A stretch of 64,000 nt of DNA, taken from NCBI GenBank assembly GCA_963576785.1, contig OY756139.1, positions 4,030,001-4,094,000 on the forward strand, in the 5' to 3' direction. Positions 45,691 to 56,706 of the stretch are shown in pieces. Made by a program: the position numbers and the translations under genes. Below the pieces are notes generated by a model. That model was given only the letters and a program-made list of their open reading frames with translations, was not told the DNA's origin and ran no database searches. Numbering within the stretch: the first letter of the stretch is position 1; every line of letters starts with the position of its first letter. Source of the stretch: Chlorophyllum brunneum (taxonomy: Eukaryota; Basidiomycota; Agaricomycetes; Agaricales; Agaricaceae).

Positions 45691-45770
45691 ATACTGTCGT
45701 CCTGGTCAGAGGCTATTATTCCAAGCCTAGCTACGAATAGTGGCACCTCTCTTGCAAGGTGAGTTGAATA

Positions 45771-45782
45771 ACACTTTACCAA
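45771..45782 (-). other. E3 self-complementary primer-binding site
   Basis: The minus strand reads TTGGTAAAGTGT next to the 5' LTR. It is complementary to the predicted RNA start at 45878-45867 in the same LTR. Confidence 0.75.
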
Positions 45783-45783
45783 A

Positions 45784-46089
45784 TGTTATGACCTTAGTCT
45801 CTGACTCAGGTTGCAAGCCTTTGGATAAAGGGAAGGAAGTAGAGAAAGGAAGAAGGGATGATACGATTGGTAAAGTGTAAGGAATACATCAAGTATTACT
45901 ACACTTTATATACTAGCGGTGAGAGCTAATAATAAGGGAGCCAGGTAAAGGAGTCATAGGAGACGAGTAGACGGAGTCAGGTAGGAGGCATAGCCTCTAG
46001 GGGAGATACAGGAAGTGAAACGAGTATGAGGGTACACAAGGTAATGGGCGCATGATAGGAATGAACGGTCTATCTATAGTTCATAACAG
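45784..46089 (-). repeat. E3 5' LTR
   Basis: 306 bp, TGTTATGACC to TTCATAACA on the plus strand. It contains a 4-bp insertion near its end (CTATCTATAG) and GAGCCAGG in place of GAGACGAG. Its outer edge is the left boundary of duplication copy B. Confidence 0.93.
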
Positions 46090-46418
46090 ACCAGCTTCTC
46101 AGCTCCTCACTATATAACAGTAGGTTTAATGGCTGCAAAAGCTGCAGTAACATCTGATGACAATAAGATTATTGTAGAAGTTACAAAATGTCAGGTAAAG
46201 GCTGCAACTACTCAAGATGCAAATTCTACAAGTATTGACTGTGGAGTTTGGGAAAAACCTTGGAAGTAAAGCGACTACCTCTCTGGTACATGTTCTCTAT
46301 ATTTTTTTTGGAGTAATATCTCATATATAGTATTATTGGCAGAGGTACTTGATAATGCATTAGCAATGGTGAACCCTAACTGGTCAAAGGTGTATGGCAT
46401 GTTGCTTGTAATGTGAGT
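46090..46418 (+). pseudogene. 3' end of decayed cysteine-rich gene, copy B
   Basis: It matches 1474-1799: AAAAAVTSDDNKIIVEVTK-like and VNPNWSKVYGMLL pieces with further stops. The cysteine-rich 5' part is absent because the block begins at the E3 LTR. Confidence 0.4.
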
Positions 46419-46439
46419 CTATATTAACTTTCATCATTC

Positions 46440-47760
46440 ATACCTCACTTACAAATATAATAGAGATGAAATTGAATTTTGCTACTCTGGGAACAGAATA
46501 TTTCCCTCTGGTACAAGAGGAAGGACAGTTGGAGAGGTGACTCCCAGTTATCTTGCATTGGCAATCCCTGTCCATCATAGCTGGGAAGTAATGACTCCTA
46601 GTATATGCATATAATATGCTCTTCTGGTGTACCCTCTGGCACAGCTAGAATAGCCCAACAGAAGCAGGTCCAGACAGCAGACTCTGCATTGTGACAGAGT
46701 TTGTGGCACCAGGTAGGCACAGTGGGAAGACCATTCATCTGCACAAACATATCCTTGTATGGGCCATCAAACTCTTTCATACATTGCAGGTGAATTGAAC
46801 AATACACATCACAAATGCCATCAGCAAGTTCTGGTAATGCAATGAAAGCTATGTCAGGAGGCGGTAGTAGTTTCCCTGCCTGAACAGCATGGGCAATGAA
46901 GATTGGTGTGCCCTATTGATACCTTAGCCTCAAGCACCTATAATATCAGATGGAACTTACAACAAATTCACTTCCAGGAGGATCAGAAGAACTGAGGAGT
47001 TTGCTACAACCAGAGTCGATAAGGAGGACAGAAGACCTGTGTTTGGGTTTCCTACATCCAACCATAAGCAATTGCAACTTGTGAAATGAGTTGTAGCATA
47101 CTGAGTGTCAAGCAAATGCTCAATAAAGACAGAGGTTGCCGATGGGGACACCTCAGTCTGATCATCCAGCAATTCAGGTCGGATTAGTATGTTCCATGGA
47201 TTAATATCACGATGAAGGATTTGGTGATCAACGTATAGAGCTCGAGTGACTGTGGAAACTGTAAGGAATCACAGGGGTTGATCCAAGAACAGAACAGCTT
47301 ACCCTCCAAGAGATCATATGTTGCATGAAGGACCTTTCTGGGAGTATCCAAGGCCATGAAATTGGTCCTATAATCTTGTAAGCCACTACGGAGCTTGATA
47401 CGGTTATTGCCTTTGACTGCCCCCACGGCGCCAAGATATGTCATGTCGAGGATTTGCCTTTTGCTGGATGGATGCATAGTCCTGGTATACCTGTCTTTGA
47501 TGACGACGTGAGGCACCACCTTTTCTGTGGGTTTGTAGGAAAAGAACATTAGATCGGCAACCAAAAGGATTGCTTGATCATGGGTAATGAATATAGCGCA
47601 CCAGACATGCCCCTCTGGCCCTGCATACAGGTATAAGGCGTACTACATACGTGTCTGCCTTAGGAGACCACCTCCCTGGGCATGGTAACCTAAGCCGCGG
47701 CGTGCTGAATGTTCAAGGGTGCTTTGTCGTGGGCCTTGTTCCAATATTATTAAGATATCA
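46440..47760 (-). pseudogene. Decayed FunK1 paralogue (copy B of 1829-3160)
   Basis: Kinase fragments with VVPHVVIKDRYTRTMHPSS, LDTPRKVLHATYDLLEGK, the catalytic-loop exon near 46957-47180, and FDGPYKDMFVQMNGLP at the C-terminus. Relative to copy A it has a 15-bp deletion near 47440 (the AKP segment is missing) and different transitions. Confidence 0.73.
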
Positions 47761-47873
47761 ACTAATGGTACGTCCTGTACATATCTAAACATGTACGAGG
47801 CAGACAGACATTTGAATATATCCGTATTGTTACTCCGTACGAGCTTTCTTCGTCTAGCAAGAAGTTCGTGAGG

Positions 47874-50402
47874 TCATAGATGGATGTAATAGGTTGCAAA
47901 AATACGTACCGGGTGACCCTCCCCATCCTGCTCCCCGTGCTCTGCCTCATCATCATGCTTACCATCCTCCCCCTCTTCATTATAATTCTCATCATCCTCA
48001 TTCTTGTCATTCTTGTCATTGTCGGCTCCTTGATCCTCCTTGTCCTCTTCCCTATGGGTGTGCTCGGACGGCGGCGCGGAGCCGACTTCAGGAGCTTTCC
48101 GCTTGGTGCCCTGGCTGGATCGCGACGAACGGAATATTGCACTACGACGAGATTCACTCTCGGATGGTGATAAGAAAGTGGCACTGGGTCCAGGCTTGAC
48201 GGACCTATGCTCGCTCGCTTTCTCCTTGTCCATGAAATCCGCATCTTTATTCTCGATAACAAAATTGAGGATCAGACGTTGAAGCAGTTCATGAACGTAT
48301 TCCGATTTTTGCCGGTTGGGGTCCTGAGCCCAGTGGTAGTCCGTGATTATTGCCTCTGCCATCCCTCCGAACAGTTTCCCGAGGGCTTCATACCCGGAAT
48401 GTAAAACTTTGTCGCGAGATGAAAACGTATAGAGAAGCGACCCCCGCGAATCCTGCGTTGGCAAACCCTGTCGAGGTCCATCATAGTTGGGAAGTAATGA
48501 CTCCCAGTATGCACGTATAATAGGCTCATTTGGCGCACCCTCTGGCGCAGCTTGGATACCCCAGCAGAAGCAAGTCCAGACGGCAGATTCTGCATCATGA
48601 CGGAGTTCATGTCGCCACGTAGTTGTAGCGGGAGGGGCATTCTTCCGCACAGACTCATCTTCATACGGGCCATCAAACTCCTTCATACGTTGCGGGTGAA
48701 TTGAGCTGTAGGCATCACGGATGCCATCAGTGAGCTTTGGCAAGGGGGTAAAAGGTAATCTAGAAGGCGGTAATGGTTCTCCCGCCTGAACAGCCCGGGC
48801 AATGAACATCGGTGTACCCTACTTACGTTTTTAGCGCGACATTATGATAAAGTAAGATGAGGCCTACCGTACGCCCGTCCCCGGAAGGGTGGGGGTGGTC
48901 GAGCATTTTACTATAACCAAAGTCGATAAGAAGGATCGAAGTCTTGTGTTTCGGTTCGCTACGCGCAGCTGAAGTCAACTGCATGTCGTGAAATCTGTTA
49001 CGACATACTCATTATTGAGCAAATGCTCAATGAAGACGGGAGATGCTGTTGCAGAGGTCTGTATCCCGTTTCCCGGAAATTCAGGACGGATCACGACGTT
49101 CCATGGGCTAATGTCACGGTGAAGAATGTTGAGATCATTGTAGAGACCCCGAGTGACTATAGAAAACGTGAGGATAGGTATCAATCCATAACTAAACCCT
49201 TACCCTCTAAAAGATCATACATCGCATAAAGAAGCTTTCGCGGAGTATCCAAACCCATAAATTCGGTACCGTAATCTTGTTGGGGAATACGGGTCTTGAC
49301 GCGATTGCCGCAGAGCGTCCCTTGAACCTCGGAACAGAACAGGGCTCTGACCACGCCAGGATATGGTCCACCTGAGTGTATCTTTGCAAGTATTTCCCCC
49401 TCGGTCAATCGACGCGCAAGCCTGGCGTACTGGTCTTTAATTACGAGCTCAACCACGACCGTGCCGGGGGGACTGTACACAAAGATATTGGACCGACGAC
49501 CAAAGGGATCACTCGAGTAATGAAGACGACACGCCCGGTATTGCTTTCCGGCCACATCTACATCGAAGGCAATGTGTTCCGCGGGGCCCTTGTTGCTCAG
49601 TGTCCTCGATAAGGTTTTATCACGATTGGCGCCTTGGCCATCGTTAAGGTACTTTACAACAGCGGTTAGCAGTGGGACATAATCCTCCTGCTTCGAAAGC
49701 TCGAGTTTCCTGATCTCGTACGCATTGCATACGAGGAAGACGAGGTCATTATCGTTGACGAGAAGGCCAAGTGCTGAAATGAGGTCCGGTCGAGCCTCGA
49801 GGAGGTATGCGGCGTAGGTAATAGCTTGGTCAATGCGCTGCTGGCGGGTGCGGCCAGCGGAGCGGTATTCGATCGCCATTTCAACGGAACCCCAATGAAA
49901 CTTCCCATTAGCTTCAACTAGGGGGAAATCTTTGTGGCAAGCCACGATATCTGGCCTGGAGAGCGTGGTGGTGGGGTGGTCAGCTAAGGAATTGTTACCA
50001 CGGGCATGGAACTCGATATCTACAGCACAGTAAGAATAAATTCATCTTTCACATCGGTCAACAGAGTTGTGACGTACTTTTCACCTCGAACTCGTCCAAG
50101 ATACCGTTCACGACACTCATAAACGCCGTCACTGATCCAAACGCTGCAGGCTTCTTTGTTGTCTGCTCTTCGTCTTTCTTCTCCGTCCTTGGTTTTTGGC
50201 CTTCTGATTGCCCGTCCGTTTCCCCTTGCTTGTGCAAAGACGTTGGCGGCTCACTTCCAATAAGCTGATAGAATGCATCGAGCGCGATACTGCGAATGGG
50301 AGGTAGATTAGCAGCAACCGTTTCGCGATCGTGCCATGGATACATTGCCGCAAGTGTGTCAACAGGTGAGCTTTCAGTGGGTGCAGTAGCGCTTGTAGAC
50401 AT
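47874..50402 (-). CDS. FunK1-type fungal protein kinase, copy B
   Basis: Same five-exon structure as copy A, offset by 44,614 bp: 50402-50078, 50019-49204, 49156-49009, 48958-48868 and 48818-47874, giving about 774 residues. All splice sites and frames are preserved, with HRDIS near 49121-49107 and DFG near 48927. It differs from copy A by a small number of substitutions (for example KDF for KNF, PAEH for PVEH, GLDTPRK for GLNTPRK) and in the extreme C-terminus, where a one-base difference after GEGHPVRI changes the last residues. Retention of two open, CpG-rich copies among ruined neighbours suggests both were functional until recently. Confidence 0.82.
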
Positions 50403-50869
50403 CGTGGCCACAGGAGACAACAGCAATTCGGTGCAGAACATATACTGCACTGCACGTGACGGACTAGCATCACATGATCGATGTTACTATACACAGCCTG
50501 AAAAATACACACTGCTCTCTGCCACCACGATCATAATCAACAAAAGATTAAAGAGACAATTAAAAATGAAATTTATTGCAGCTGGTATTTCAACGAAAAT
50601 GAACAATTGGACTAGCAAACAACCGTATGTAAGGAAAATATAAGACCAGAGCACCAGCACGTAAACACTGTATTCGAGAACCATGATACAGACATTGGCC
50701 TTGTGCAGGTACCCCTACTCCTCATTGATCTCCTTACACAATATTACAGAAGCAACCCGCACCACAGTTCTCCCCCCCTCCCACCTGCCATAGGCCAACT
50801 AATATAGTAGCACATTACAGCGAGATATGGGTGCAAAACAAAGAGGAAATGCAGGTTGGATTGCCCTAT
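50403..50869 (-). promoter_or_regulatory. Upstream region of FunK1 copy B
   Basis: Near-identical to 5789-6239. No gene can be supported. It presumably holds the promoter of FunK1 copy B. Confidence 0.4.
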
Positions 50870-52330
50870 CCTTGCTTGCTTTCTCCTTGTCCATGAAATC
50901 TGCATCTTTATTCTCGATAACAAAATTGAGGATCAGATGTTGAAGTAGTTCATGAATGTATTCCGGTTTTCACTGATTGATGTCCTGTGCCCAGTGGTAA
51001 TCCGTGATTATTGCCTCTGCCATCTCTCCAAACAGTTCCCCGAGGGCTCCATACCCTGAATGTAAAACTTTGTTGTGAGATGAAAACATAGTGAGAAGTG
51101 ACTCCCGCCTATCCTGCATTGACAATCCCTGTCAAGATCCATCATAACTGGGAAGTAAGGACTCCCAGTCTGCATGTATAATATGCTCTTCTGGTACACC
51201 CTCTGGCACAGCTTGGATACCCCAGCAGAAGCAAGTCCAGATGGCAGATTCTGCATCATGACGGAGTTCATGTTGCCATGTAGTTGTAGTGGGAGGAGCT
51301 TTCTTCTGCACAAACATATCCTCATACGGGCCATCAAACTCCTTCATATGTTGTGGGTGAATTGAACAATACACATCACAGATGTCATCAGCAAGTTCTG
51401 GTAATGCAATGAAAGCTACATCGGGAGGCAGTTGTGGTTTCCCCACCTGAACAGCGTGGGCAATGAAGATCAGTGTGCCCTATTGATACCTTAGCCTCAA
51501 ATACCTACAACATCAGATGGAACTTACGACAAATTCACTTCCAGGAGGATCAGAAGAACCGGGGAGTTTGCTACAACCAGAGTTGATAAGGAGGATGGAA
51601 GACCTGTGTTTGGGTTTCCTACATCCAACCATAAGCAATTGCGACTTGTGAAATGAGTTGTAACATACTGAGTGTCAAGCAAATGCTCAATAAAGATGGG
51701 GGTTGCTGGCAAGGATATCTCAGTGTGATCCTCCAGCAATTCAGGTCAGATTAGTATGTTCCATGGATTAATATCATGGTGAAGGATTTGGTGATCAAGG
51801 TATAGAGCTCGAGTGACTGTGGAAACTGTAAGGAATCACAGGGATTGATCCAAGAACACAACAGCATACCCTCCAAGAGATCATATGTTGTATGAAGGAC
51901 CTTTTGGGGAGTATCCAAAGCCATGAAATTGGTTCTATAATCTTGTAGGACATGGAGCTTGATACAGTTATTGCCTTTGACCTCTCTGGGAAAGCTGCCC
52001 CCACAGTGCCAAGATGAGGCTCGGTTGAATGTGTCATGTCAAAGATTTGCTTTTTGCTGGATGGACACATGGTTCTGGCATACTGGTCTTTGATTACAAG
52101 CTGAGGCATGATATTTCTTGTGGGTTTGTAAAAACAGAACATTAGATTGGCAACCAAAAGGATTGCTTGATCATGAGTACCATACTAGACATGCCTTCCA
52201 GATATGCCTTTTTGGGGATAGTCGGATTTGGAAACATCGCCCTAATTGCTTGAGCATGTTCTTGCCTGAGCAATTACTAAGATATGGGCAAGAAATCACA
52301 GAAGTATTTCTATGATTGGATTGATATTCG
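50870..52330 (-). pseudogene. Decayed FunK1 paralogue (copy B of 6240-7680)
   Basis: Readable pieces are VIKDQYARTMCPSSKKQIF, LPKRSFIQHMI (shifted frame), the catalytic-loop exon with HLLDTQYVTTHF at 51524-51739, and the C-terminal exon FDGPYEDMFVQKKAPPTTTT at 51132-51446. CpG is depleted as in copy A. Confidence 0.73.
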
Positions 52331-52469
52331 TATGTGCACTTCACTCTTTTAAGCTCTGTCCGTAGTAATTACTTATGTATATGGTATTGTAGGATATGAA
52401 AACAACACTAATGTCCTTGGATCATCTCAATCATCCCACTATCCAACCTAAATCCTGTCCAAAGATTCC

Positions 52470-53920
52470 AACAATCTACCTCATCCTTTACGGCAGCTCT
52501 ATCAAAGTCGGGAATTGGAACAGATTATTCGGGTCTACGGCTCCCTTCAATTGTTGAAGATGCTGATAGTGCTGACCAAAGTACAAATTTTGCCCTAGTG
52601 CCAAAGTTAGTCTACAATGCTTTTGTCCACATGGTGTGACTTACAGTTATTCAATCTAGTGTCGAGGTAGTTTGGGTAGGCACTATCCAGGGGATCAATA
52701 AGAAGATACTTAACTGGAGCATTGGTTGCTCACCTATAACTCCAGCTGGTTGGGTTATTGTTTGTGATACTGTTGACCATCCCTAATAGGATACAGTTGG
52801 CTCCTTTTGTCTTGACAATGCATAACAGGCCTAACTCACCATCAAGGAGAGAAAATCCGGATTGCAGGAACAGATTACCAGCATTATCCACATAAGCATA
52901 AAACTGGATCAAGAACAGTGCATTTCTGTTCCCAAATGACATGTTGTCTTGGGGCACAGCATTAACCACAGATCCAGGTTCTCCTAGCTCTTCAACTTCA
53001 ACAAACCAGTCCTATACATGGAGGTCAGTGATTATTCCTAAAAGTCAAGTTGGATTTACATACTGCTTGAGACGAGAAGCCCTGATTCGCTAGATATGCC
53101 ATAAAAGCTTGTTGACTCCCTTGCGTCATCAGCTGGCTCTCTGGTGTCATAATTGACTTGACATAAAATGTATTGGATCTGTTGGGGATGCCAGTTGTGT
53201 TAAGCCTGCTGTTGTTTCCACCTAAGTATGCGATGCTGTTGATATAACTTCCAGGCTTTACAGTCTGACTCTGTGGCTTCTGACCAATTTTCTGCAGAAG
53301 CGGATTGATGGCACTGTTAAATTGATTTGCAGAATTGTACCACCTTGGAGGGTGATACCAACACAACCTTTTCTACTACCTTTGAATAGAATTAATTCCG
53401 AACCAAACTCAACTGGAACCTGGCCGAGTGAGAATTCTTGGTATGTGTTAAAGAGGGAGGAAGCTGCTGCTGCAGTCAAATCCCAATTGTATTCGAACAC
53501 AGTGATGGATGAAGGTACAGAATATGTTTTGAATGTGATTGAGGTGGTGATTCCAAATGAAGGACCCACACCCTGCAGTTTCTCTCAGTTGAGTCTTATC
53601 AGAGAATGTGGATTCTAATACTCACCCAAAATAGTTCCAAATTCTGATCCCTTGAAGCCATAGTGATTGTTCCATTGGCAAGTATAACGTTCATTGGTTC
53701 GATTGCATCCAACGACATACTCTATGACCTTGACAAGAATGCAAATCTCCCAAAGGCTGAATGCCCACTGATACCAACATATGGACATGTTCTATGCCTG
53801 AAGCCTTGCCCATAGGAATTGAGTGCCAGAGCAATATCACTGAGTTGATTCCCAGATTCAACAAGGGCCTCGAGATGAATCAGAGGGTTCAGTTTAGGGA
53901 ACTTATCATTGAACTCTGTC
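52470..53920 (-). pseudogene. Truncated FAD-linked oxidase pseudogene, copy B
   Basis: Same layout as 7880-9310. The middle and N-terminal parts are better preserved here: FGSELILFKGSRKGCVGITL, GPSFGITTSITFKTYSVPSS (53258-53569), SQLMTQGSQQAFMAYLANQG (53025-53366), and YVGISGHSAFGRFAFLSRS (53722-53922). The C-terminal QHLQQLKGA segment lies near 52520-52560. The N-terminus is missing at the same point as in copy A, so truncation preceded the duplication. Confidence 0.77.
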
Positions 53921-54620
53921 AACTCATCTTAATCCAACATGTATCCCCCATTCAAGAACCGTTACTCATCATACTCAATGGACTGGACAAATGTAAAAGC
54001 GAGGTAGCACAGTGTGAGTTCATTGAACTCATCAGTGACCACGTTTGATCCATTCCCAAATTCCCTCTACTGTGGATGATATGTAGTCAACTAGGGTAGC
54101 ATCTCAAGTACTTGCTATCACAGCCAGACTTTCAGGTCACCTGTAAACGGGAGAAGCTTGGGATTGATGACAATGAAGCTCAGCAAGACATCCTATATGT
54201 TCTGGAAGATGGATTCCACAATATTCATTTGCAAGAATTCCTGGATGATAACTAGCCATCCAAAGCCCACCTTTGACTGATCACTGCAGCTGCATCCAGG
54301 CTTTTGCTTTTGCCTCTACAATCATTTGATTCGTCAGTGATGCCAGTACCAGTGACTCATGCAGTCAGTTGCAAATCTGTATCCAATTTATAAGAGGTTT
54401 TGGTCTACCAGGAGTCATGAATCCATTACATGCCCTTGATCTTCTCTATTGAGAAATACTTTCAAGTATCCTGCCTGGAATTCTTTCAACCACCATGTGG
54501 ATTTTGGGGGTGTCCACCCTATTCGACTGTAAGCCACTACTAGCCCAAGCTCAGGCCACTTTTCTTAGCTTGGATCAGTCCACTTGCTGTCATTTGCACT
54601 TTCTAAGCTGCATTACATGT
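53890..54620 (+). pseudogene. NACHT-domain NLR fragment, copy B
   Basis: It opens with VQFRELIIELCQLILIQHV and a Walker B-like PLLIILNGLDKC, then SRTLKYLLSQ-type and MNPLHALDLLY segments with more stops than copy A (for example near 54255). It confirms the plus-strand NLR reading. Confidence 0.72.
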
Positions 54621-54654
54621 GACTAGCTCTTCAGTATATTATTCATCTAATATT

Positions 54655-55024
54655 TGTGAGGCTGCACCTTCTGACTCACATTATGCACCTCTTACTCATG
54701 TATTTCATGAGCTGACTGATTACTGTCACTCCAATTATGCTACTGGACACTGCCGATGATATTGTAGTGTTTCAAGGGACTCTGTAGTCATTACTGACTC
54801 ATTATGCATAGTTATTACTTATAGGTCTTAGAGTTTGCTACCCAGACACTTAGTATATAAAGCAGCATGTATTCTCTTAGGTTTCCTTAGACAATCTACT
54901 TGATTATTCCACCTCACTCTACTTGACTCACAGCAACTCTACTAGTAACTTCACTGTCTACTAACCAAACTATCAGTAAGTCAGATTATCCATCTGTCAC
55001 TGCATGTTACTGTGCTGGAAAACA
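54655..55024 (+). repeat. Probable LTR of old copia-like element, copy B
   Basis: It corresponds to 10050-10414, with TATATAAAG at about 54853-54861 and an AACA end. It is followed by the primer-site-like GGTTATGGGCCC (55025-55036) and then, 230 bp on, a gag-type frame. Confidence 0.45.
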
Positions 55025-55264
55025 GGTTATGGGCCCTAGATTGCCTACTCCCCATATGCTATGGCTAGCTACAAGTGGGTTGTAGATAGGCTAATCTGAC
55101 TGGTCCTGTAAAGTATGGTCTTTCTAGCCCATCCCTCTAACATGACCCAATTATTTCATGCTCTATTAAAGGCTTCCTCATATGGGTTCATAGCTTGAAC
55201 AGTGCAGTGGTACAGATTTGATTGCTCATAAATCTGATCACTAACTCTATCTATTTATAGAACA

Positions 55265-55590
55265 ATGTCTTCTGCTATAAATATCCTTATGTCTTTTGTT
55301 CCAACTCTTAATGGTACTGGGAACTATACTGAGTGGTCATCCCACCTTGATGATGCACTCTCTTTGATGACTCAGGATAGTACTACTGTCCTTGGCTCAG
55401 AGATGCTAACATGCTCGATAGATCTGATACATACCCTCTTACCCAAGTACTCTGCCTATGAGAATCTGGTTGATACTGATGGAAATATTACTGGCCTGAA
55501 CCCTGCTCACAACATTAATGAGTACACCACCTGCATGTGACTAGCCAAAATAGTCTATGCACTTATGAAGTCTAAACTACCAGCTGTTAT
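55265..55590 (+). pseudogene. gag: Copia-type gag fragment
   Basis: ATG 55265 opens MSSAINILMSFVPTLNGTGN followed by YTEWSSHLDDALSLM, the usual copia gag beginning (LNG, then Y..W...). There is a TGA at 55538-55540, after which LAKIVYALMKSKLPA continues in frame to about 55590. Here similarity switches abruptly to the gypsy-2 third frame, so the gag is truncated by a junction. Confidence 0.6.
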
Positions 55591-56215
55591 GTCCGAACCT
55601 TGAACTTACATCAGAGGTTATGACAAGTTTGCAGAAGCAATACCACTTGTCCCACCACCACAATCCAACAATGCCATTATTGACTCTCTACTCCGACTAG
55701 CCTGGAAATACTTACACATATGTGACACCGATGGACTCTACTTATGCACCATCGAGAACAACCTCTATGGCACCTGGGACAACAGTTGGAAAGCATGACC
55801 AACCACTGAAGAAACTATGCAGTACATCCACCCCTACATGTACACTCGTGGTCCAGTGCTCGAAGTGCTCATTCACCAGCAAATCGCTGATGGAATCTAT
55901 TGCATAGAAATGTGACCCAAAGACTTATCACCAGACAACAAACCCACTGCACCCAGTAGCAACAGCGACAATTCTCCTCATCTGCTATTGTGATCTACTC
56001 GAGCCTTTGTCAAGTCACCCGAGTCCTATCTCTCCGAAGAACCAATCACATCTACATCATCCCTATTATCCGACTCCAACCATCCTATGGATGCAGTTCT
56101 TCCATCACCACCATCATCGTCATTGTCTTCTACTACTTCATCCTATGTGTCTTGTGACTGTAGCTGTTCCAATGAATCTCCATCATCATCATCTGAGATC
56201 TCTGAGGATGAGTAA
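55590..56215 (+). pseudogene. Gypsy-2 third-frame C-terminal fragment (plus orientation)
   Basis: It matches 24240-24880 in reverse orientation: TYIRGYDKFAEAIPLVPPPQ, then WKYLHICDTDGLYLCTIENN, then SSYVSCDCSCSNES, ending SEISEDE at TAA. Several TGA codons interrupt it. A hairpin GATGAGTAAGCACTCATC spans the stop codon. Confidence 0.55.
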
Positions 56216-56410
56216 GCACTCATCCGTTTCACTATCATCAGTTTCACTTCGTTCTATGCTTAGCTGTTTCATCTTTATCAGTTTCATGTTTATCTTTAGT
56301 AGTGTTTCACCTTGAAGTTTCATATCTATCAGTTTCACATTGTGAAACATGTTTCAGTCTCGTTATCTATACTCCGTAGTATTTATAGAAAAGAAGTAGT
56401 TAGTATAAAT
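56216..56410 (+). repeat. Gypsy-2 LTR-like tail with GTTTCA repeats
   Basis: At least eight GTTTCA words, several preceded by ATCA, plus one inverted TGAAAC, lie between 56226 and 56356. A TATA-like TATTTATAG follows near 56388 and another, GTATAAATAG, near 56403. The density suggests LTR U3 regulatory repeats upstream of a promoter. It matches the reverse of 24057-24240. Confidence 0.5.
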
Positions 56411-56424
56411 AGCCGACTATATTA

Positions 56425-56706
56425 GGAAGTCAAAGCTTAAGCTTTGATCTTCTACAGGGATAGCCTTCTTGATCGCCCAAGAAGAGTTTCCATTGACAGT
56501 TGCTGTCAATCAATAGAAGATTGCTAAACTGCTTATTCTCTACTTGCCCTCATCACTCAGAGCTACGAGATAAATGGGATTCCCATTTCTTGGTTAAGTA
56601 ACAACAGTTTGATAATGTTTGCTTTATCCAGTTACTTGGCTGAGATAGGTATTAAGGCCATACCCTAGAGGTCGCATCCTCTTTGATTGCCCTTAGTAGC
56701 CAAATC
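56425..56706. repeat. Cluster of consecutive small hairpins
   Basis: In about 280 bp I count seven inverted repeats in a row: 56430-56447 (18-bp perfect palindrome TCAAAGCTTAAGCTTTGA), 56465-56484 (CTTCTTG/CAAGAAG), 56492-56510 (8-bp stem, TTG loop), 56572-56588 (AAATGGGA/TCCCATTT), 56596-56637 (AAGTAAC/GTTACTT enclosing GATAA/TTATC), 56648-56664 (GGTAT/ATACC) and 56667-56682 (AGAGG/CCTCT). They lie just downstream of the TATA-like boxes and between two inverted gypsy-2 fragments. No coding frame is seen. Confidence 0.65.

Larger units (their letters stand above)
39622..46089 (-). mobile_element. Ty3/gypsy chromodomain retrotransposon E3 (no target duplication)
   Basis: 6468 bp, minus strand. 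Flanks are GTCTC on the left and GACCA on the right, so there is no target duplication. The LTRs (302 and 306 bp) differ by indels and non-CpG changes as well as CpG changes, unlike those of E1 and E2. The left flank is the unidentified plus-strand gene and the right flank is the start of duplication copy B. It is the only copy in the window with an unbroken gag. Confidence 0.93.
46090..55189. repeat. Segmental duplication, copy B
   Basis: Second copy of 1474-10455 plus 16853-16976, in direct orientation and not interrupted by E1 or the copia element. It therefore shows both empty sites: ATGCTATGGCTAGCTAC near 55056-55072 and GGGTTCATAGC near 55183-55193. Element order and orientation are identical to copy A. 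Confidence 0.9.

Noticed and set aside
56560..56600. Possible tRNA T-arm (GGGATTCCCA) in the hairpin cluster
   Set aside because: I could not build a cloverleaf with an acceptor stem, D-arm and anticodon arm around it. It is one of a series of simple palindromes.
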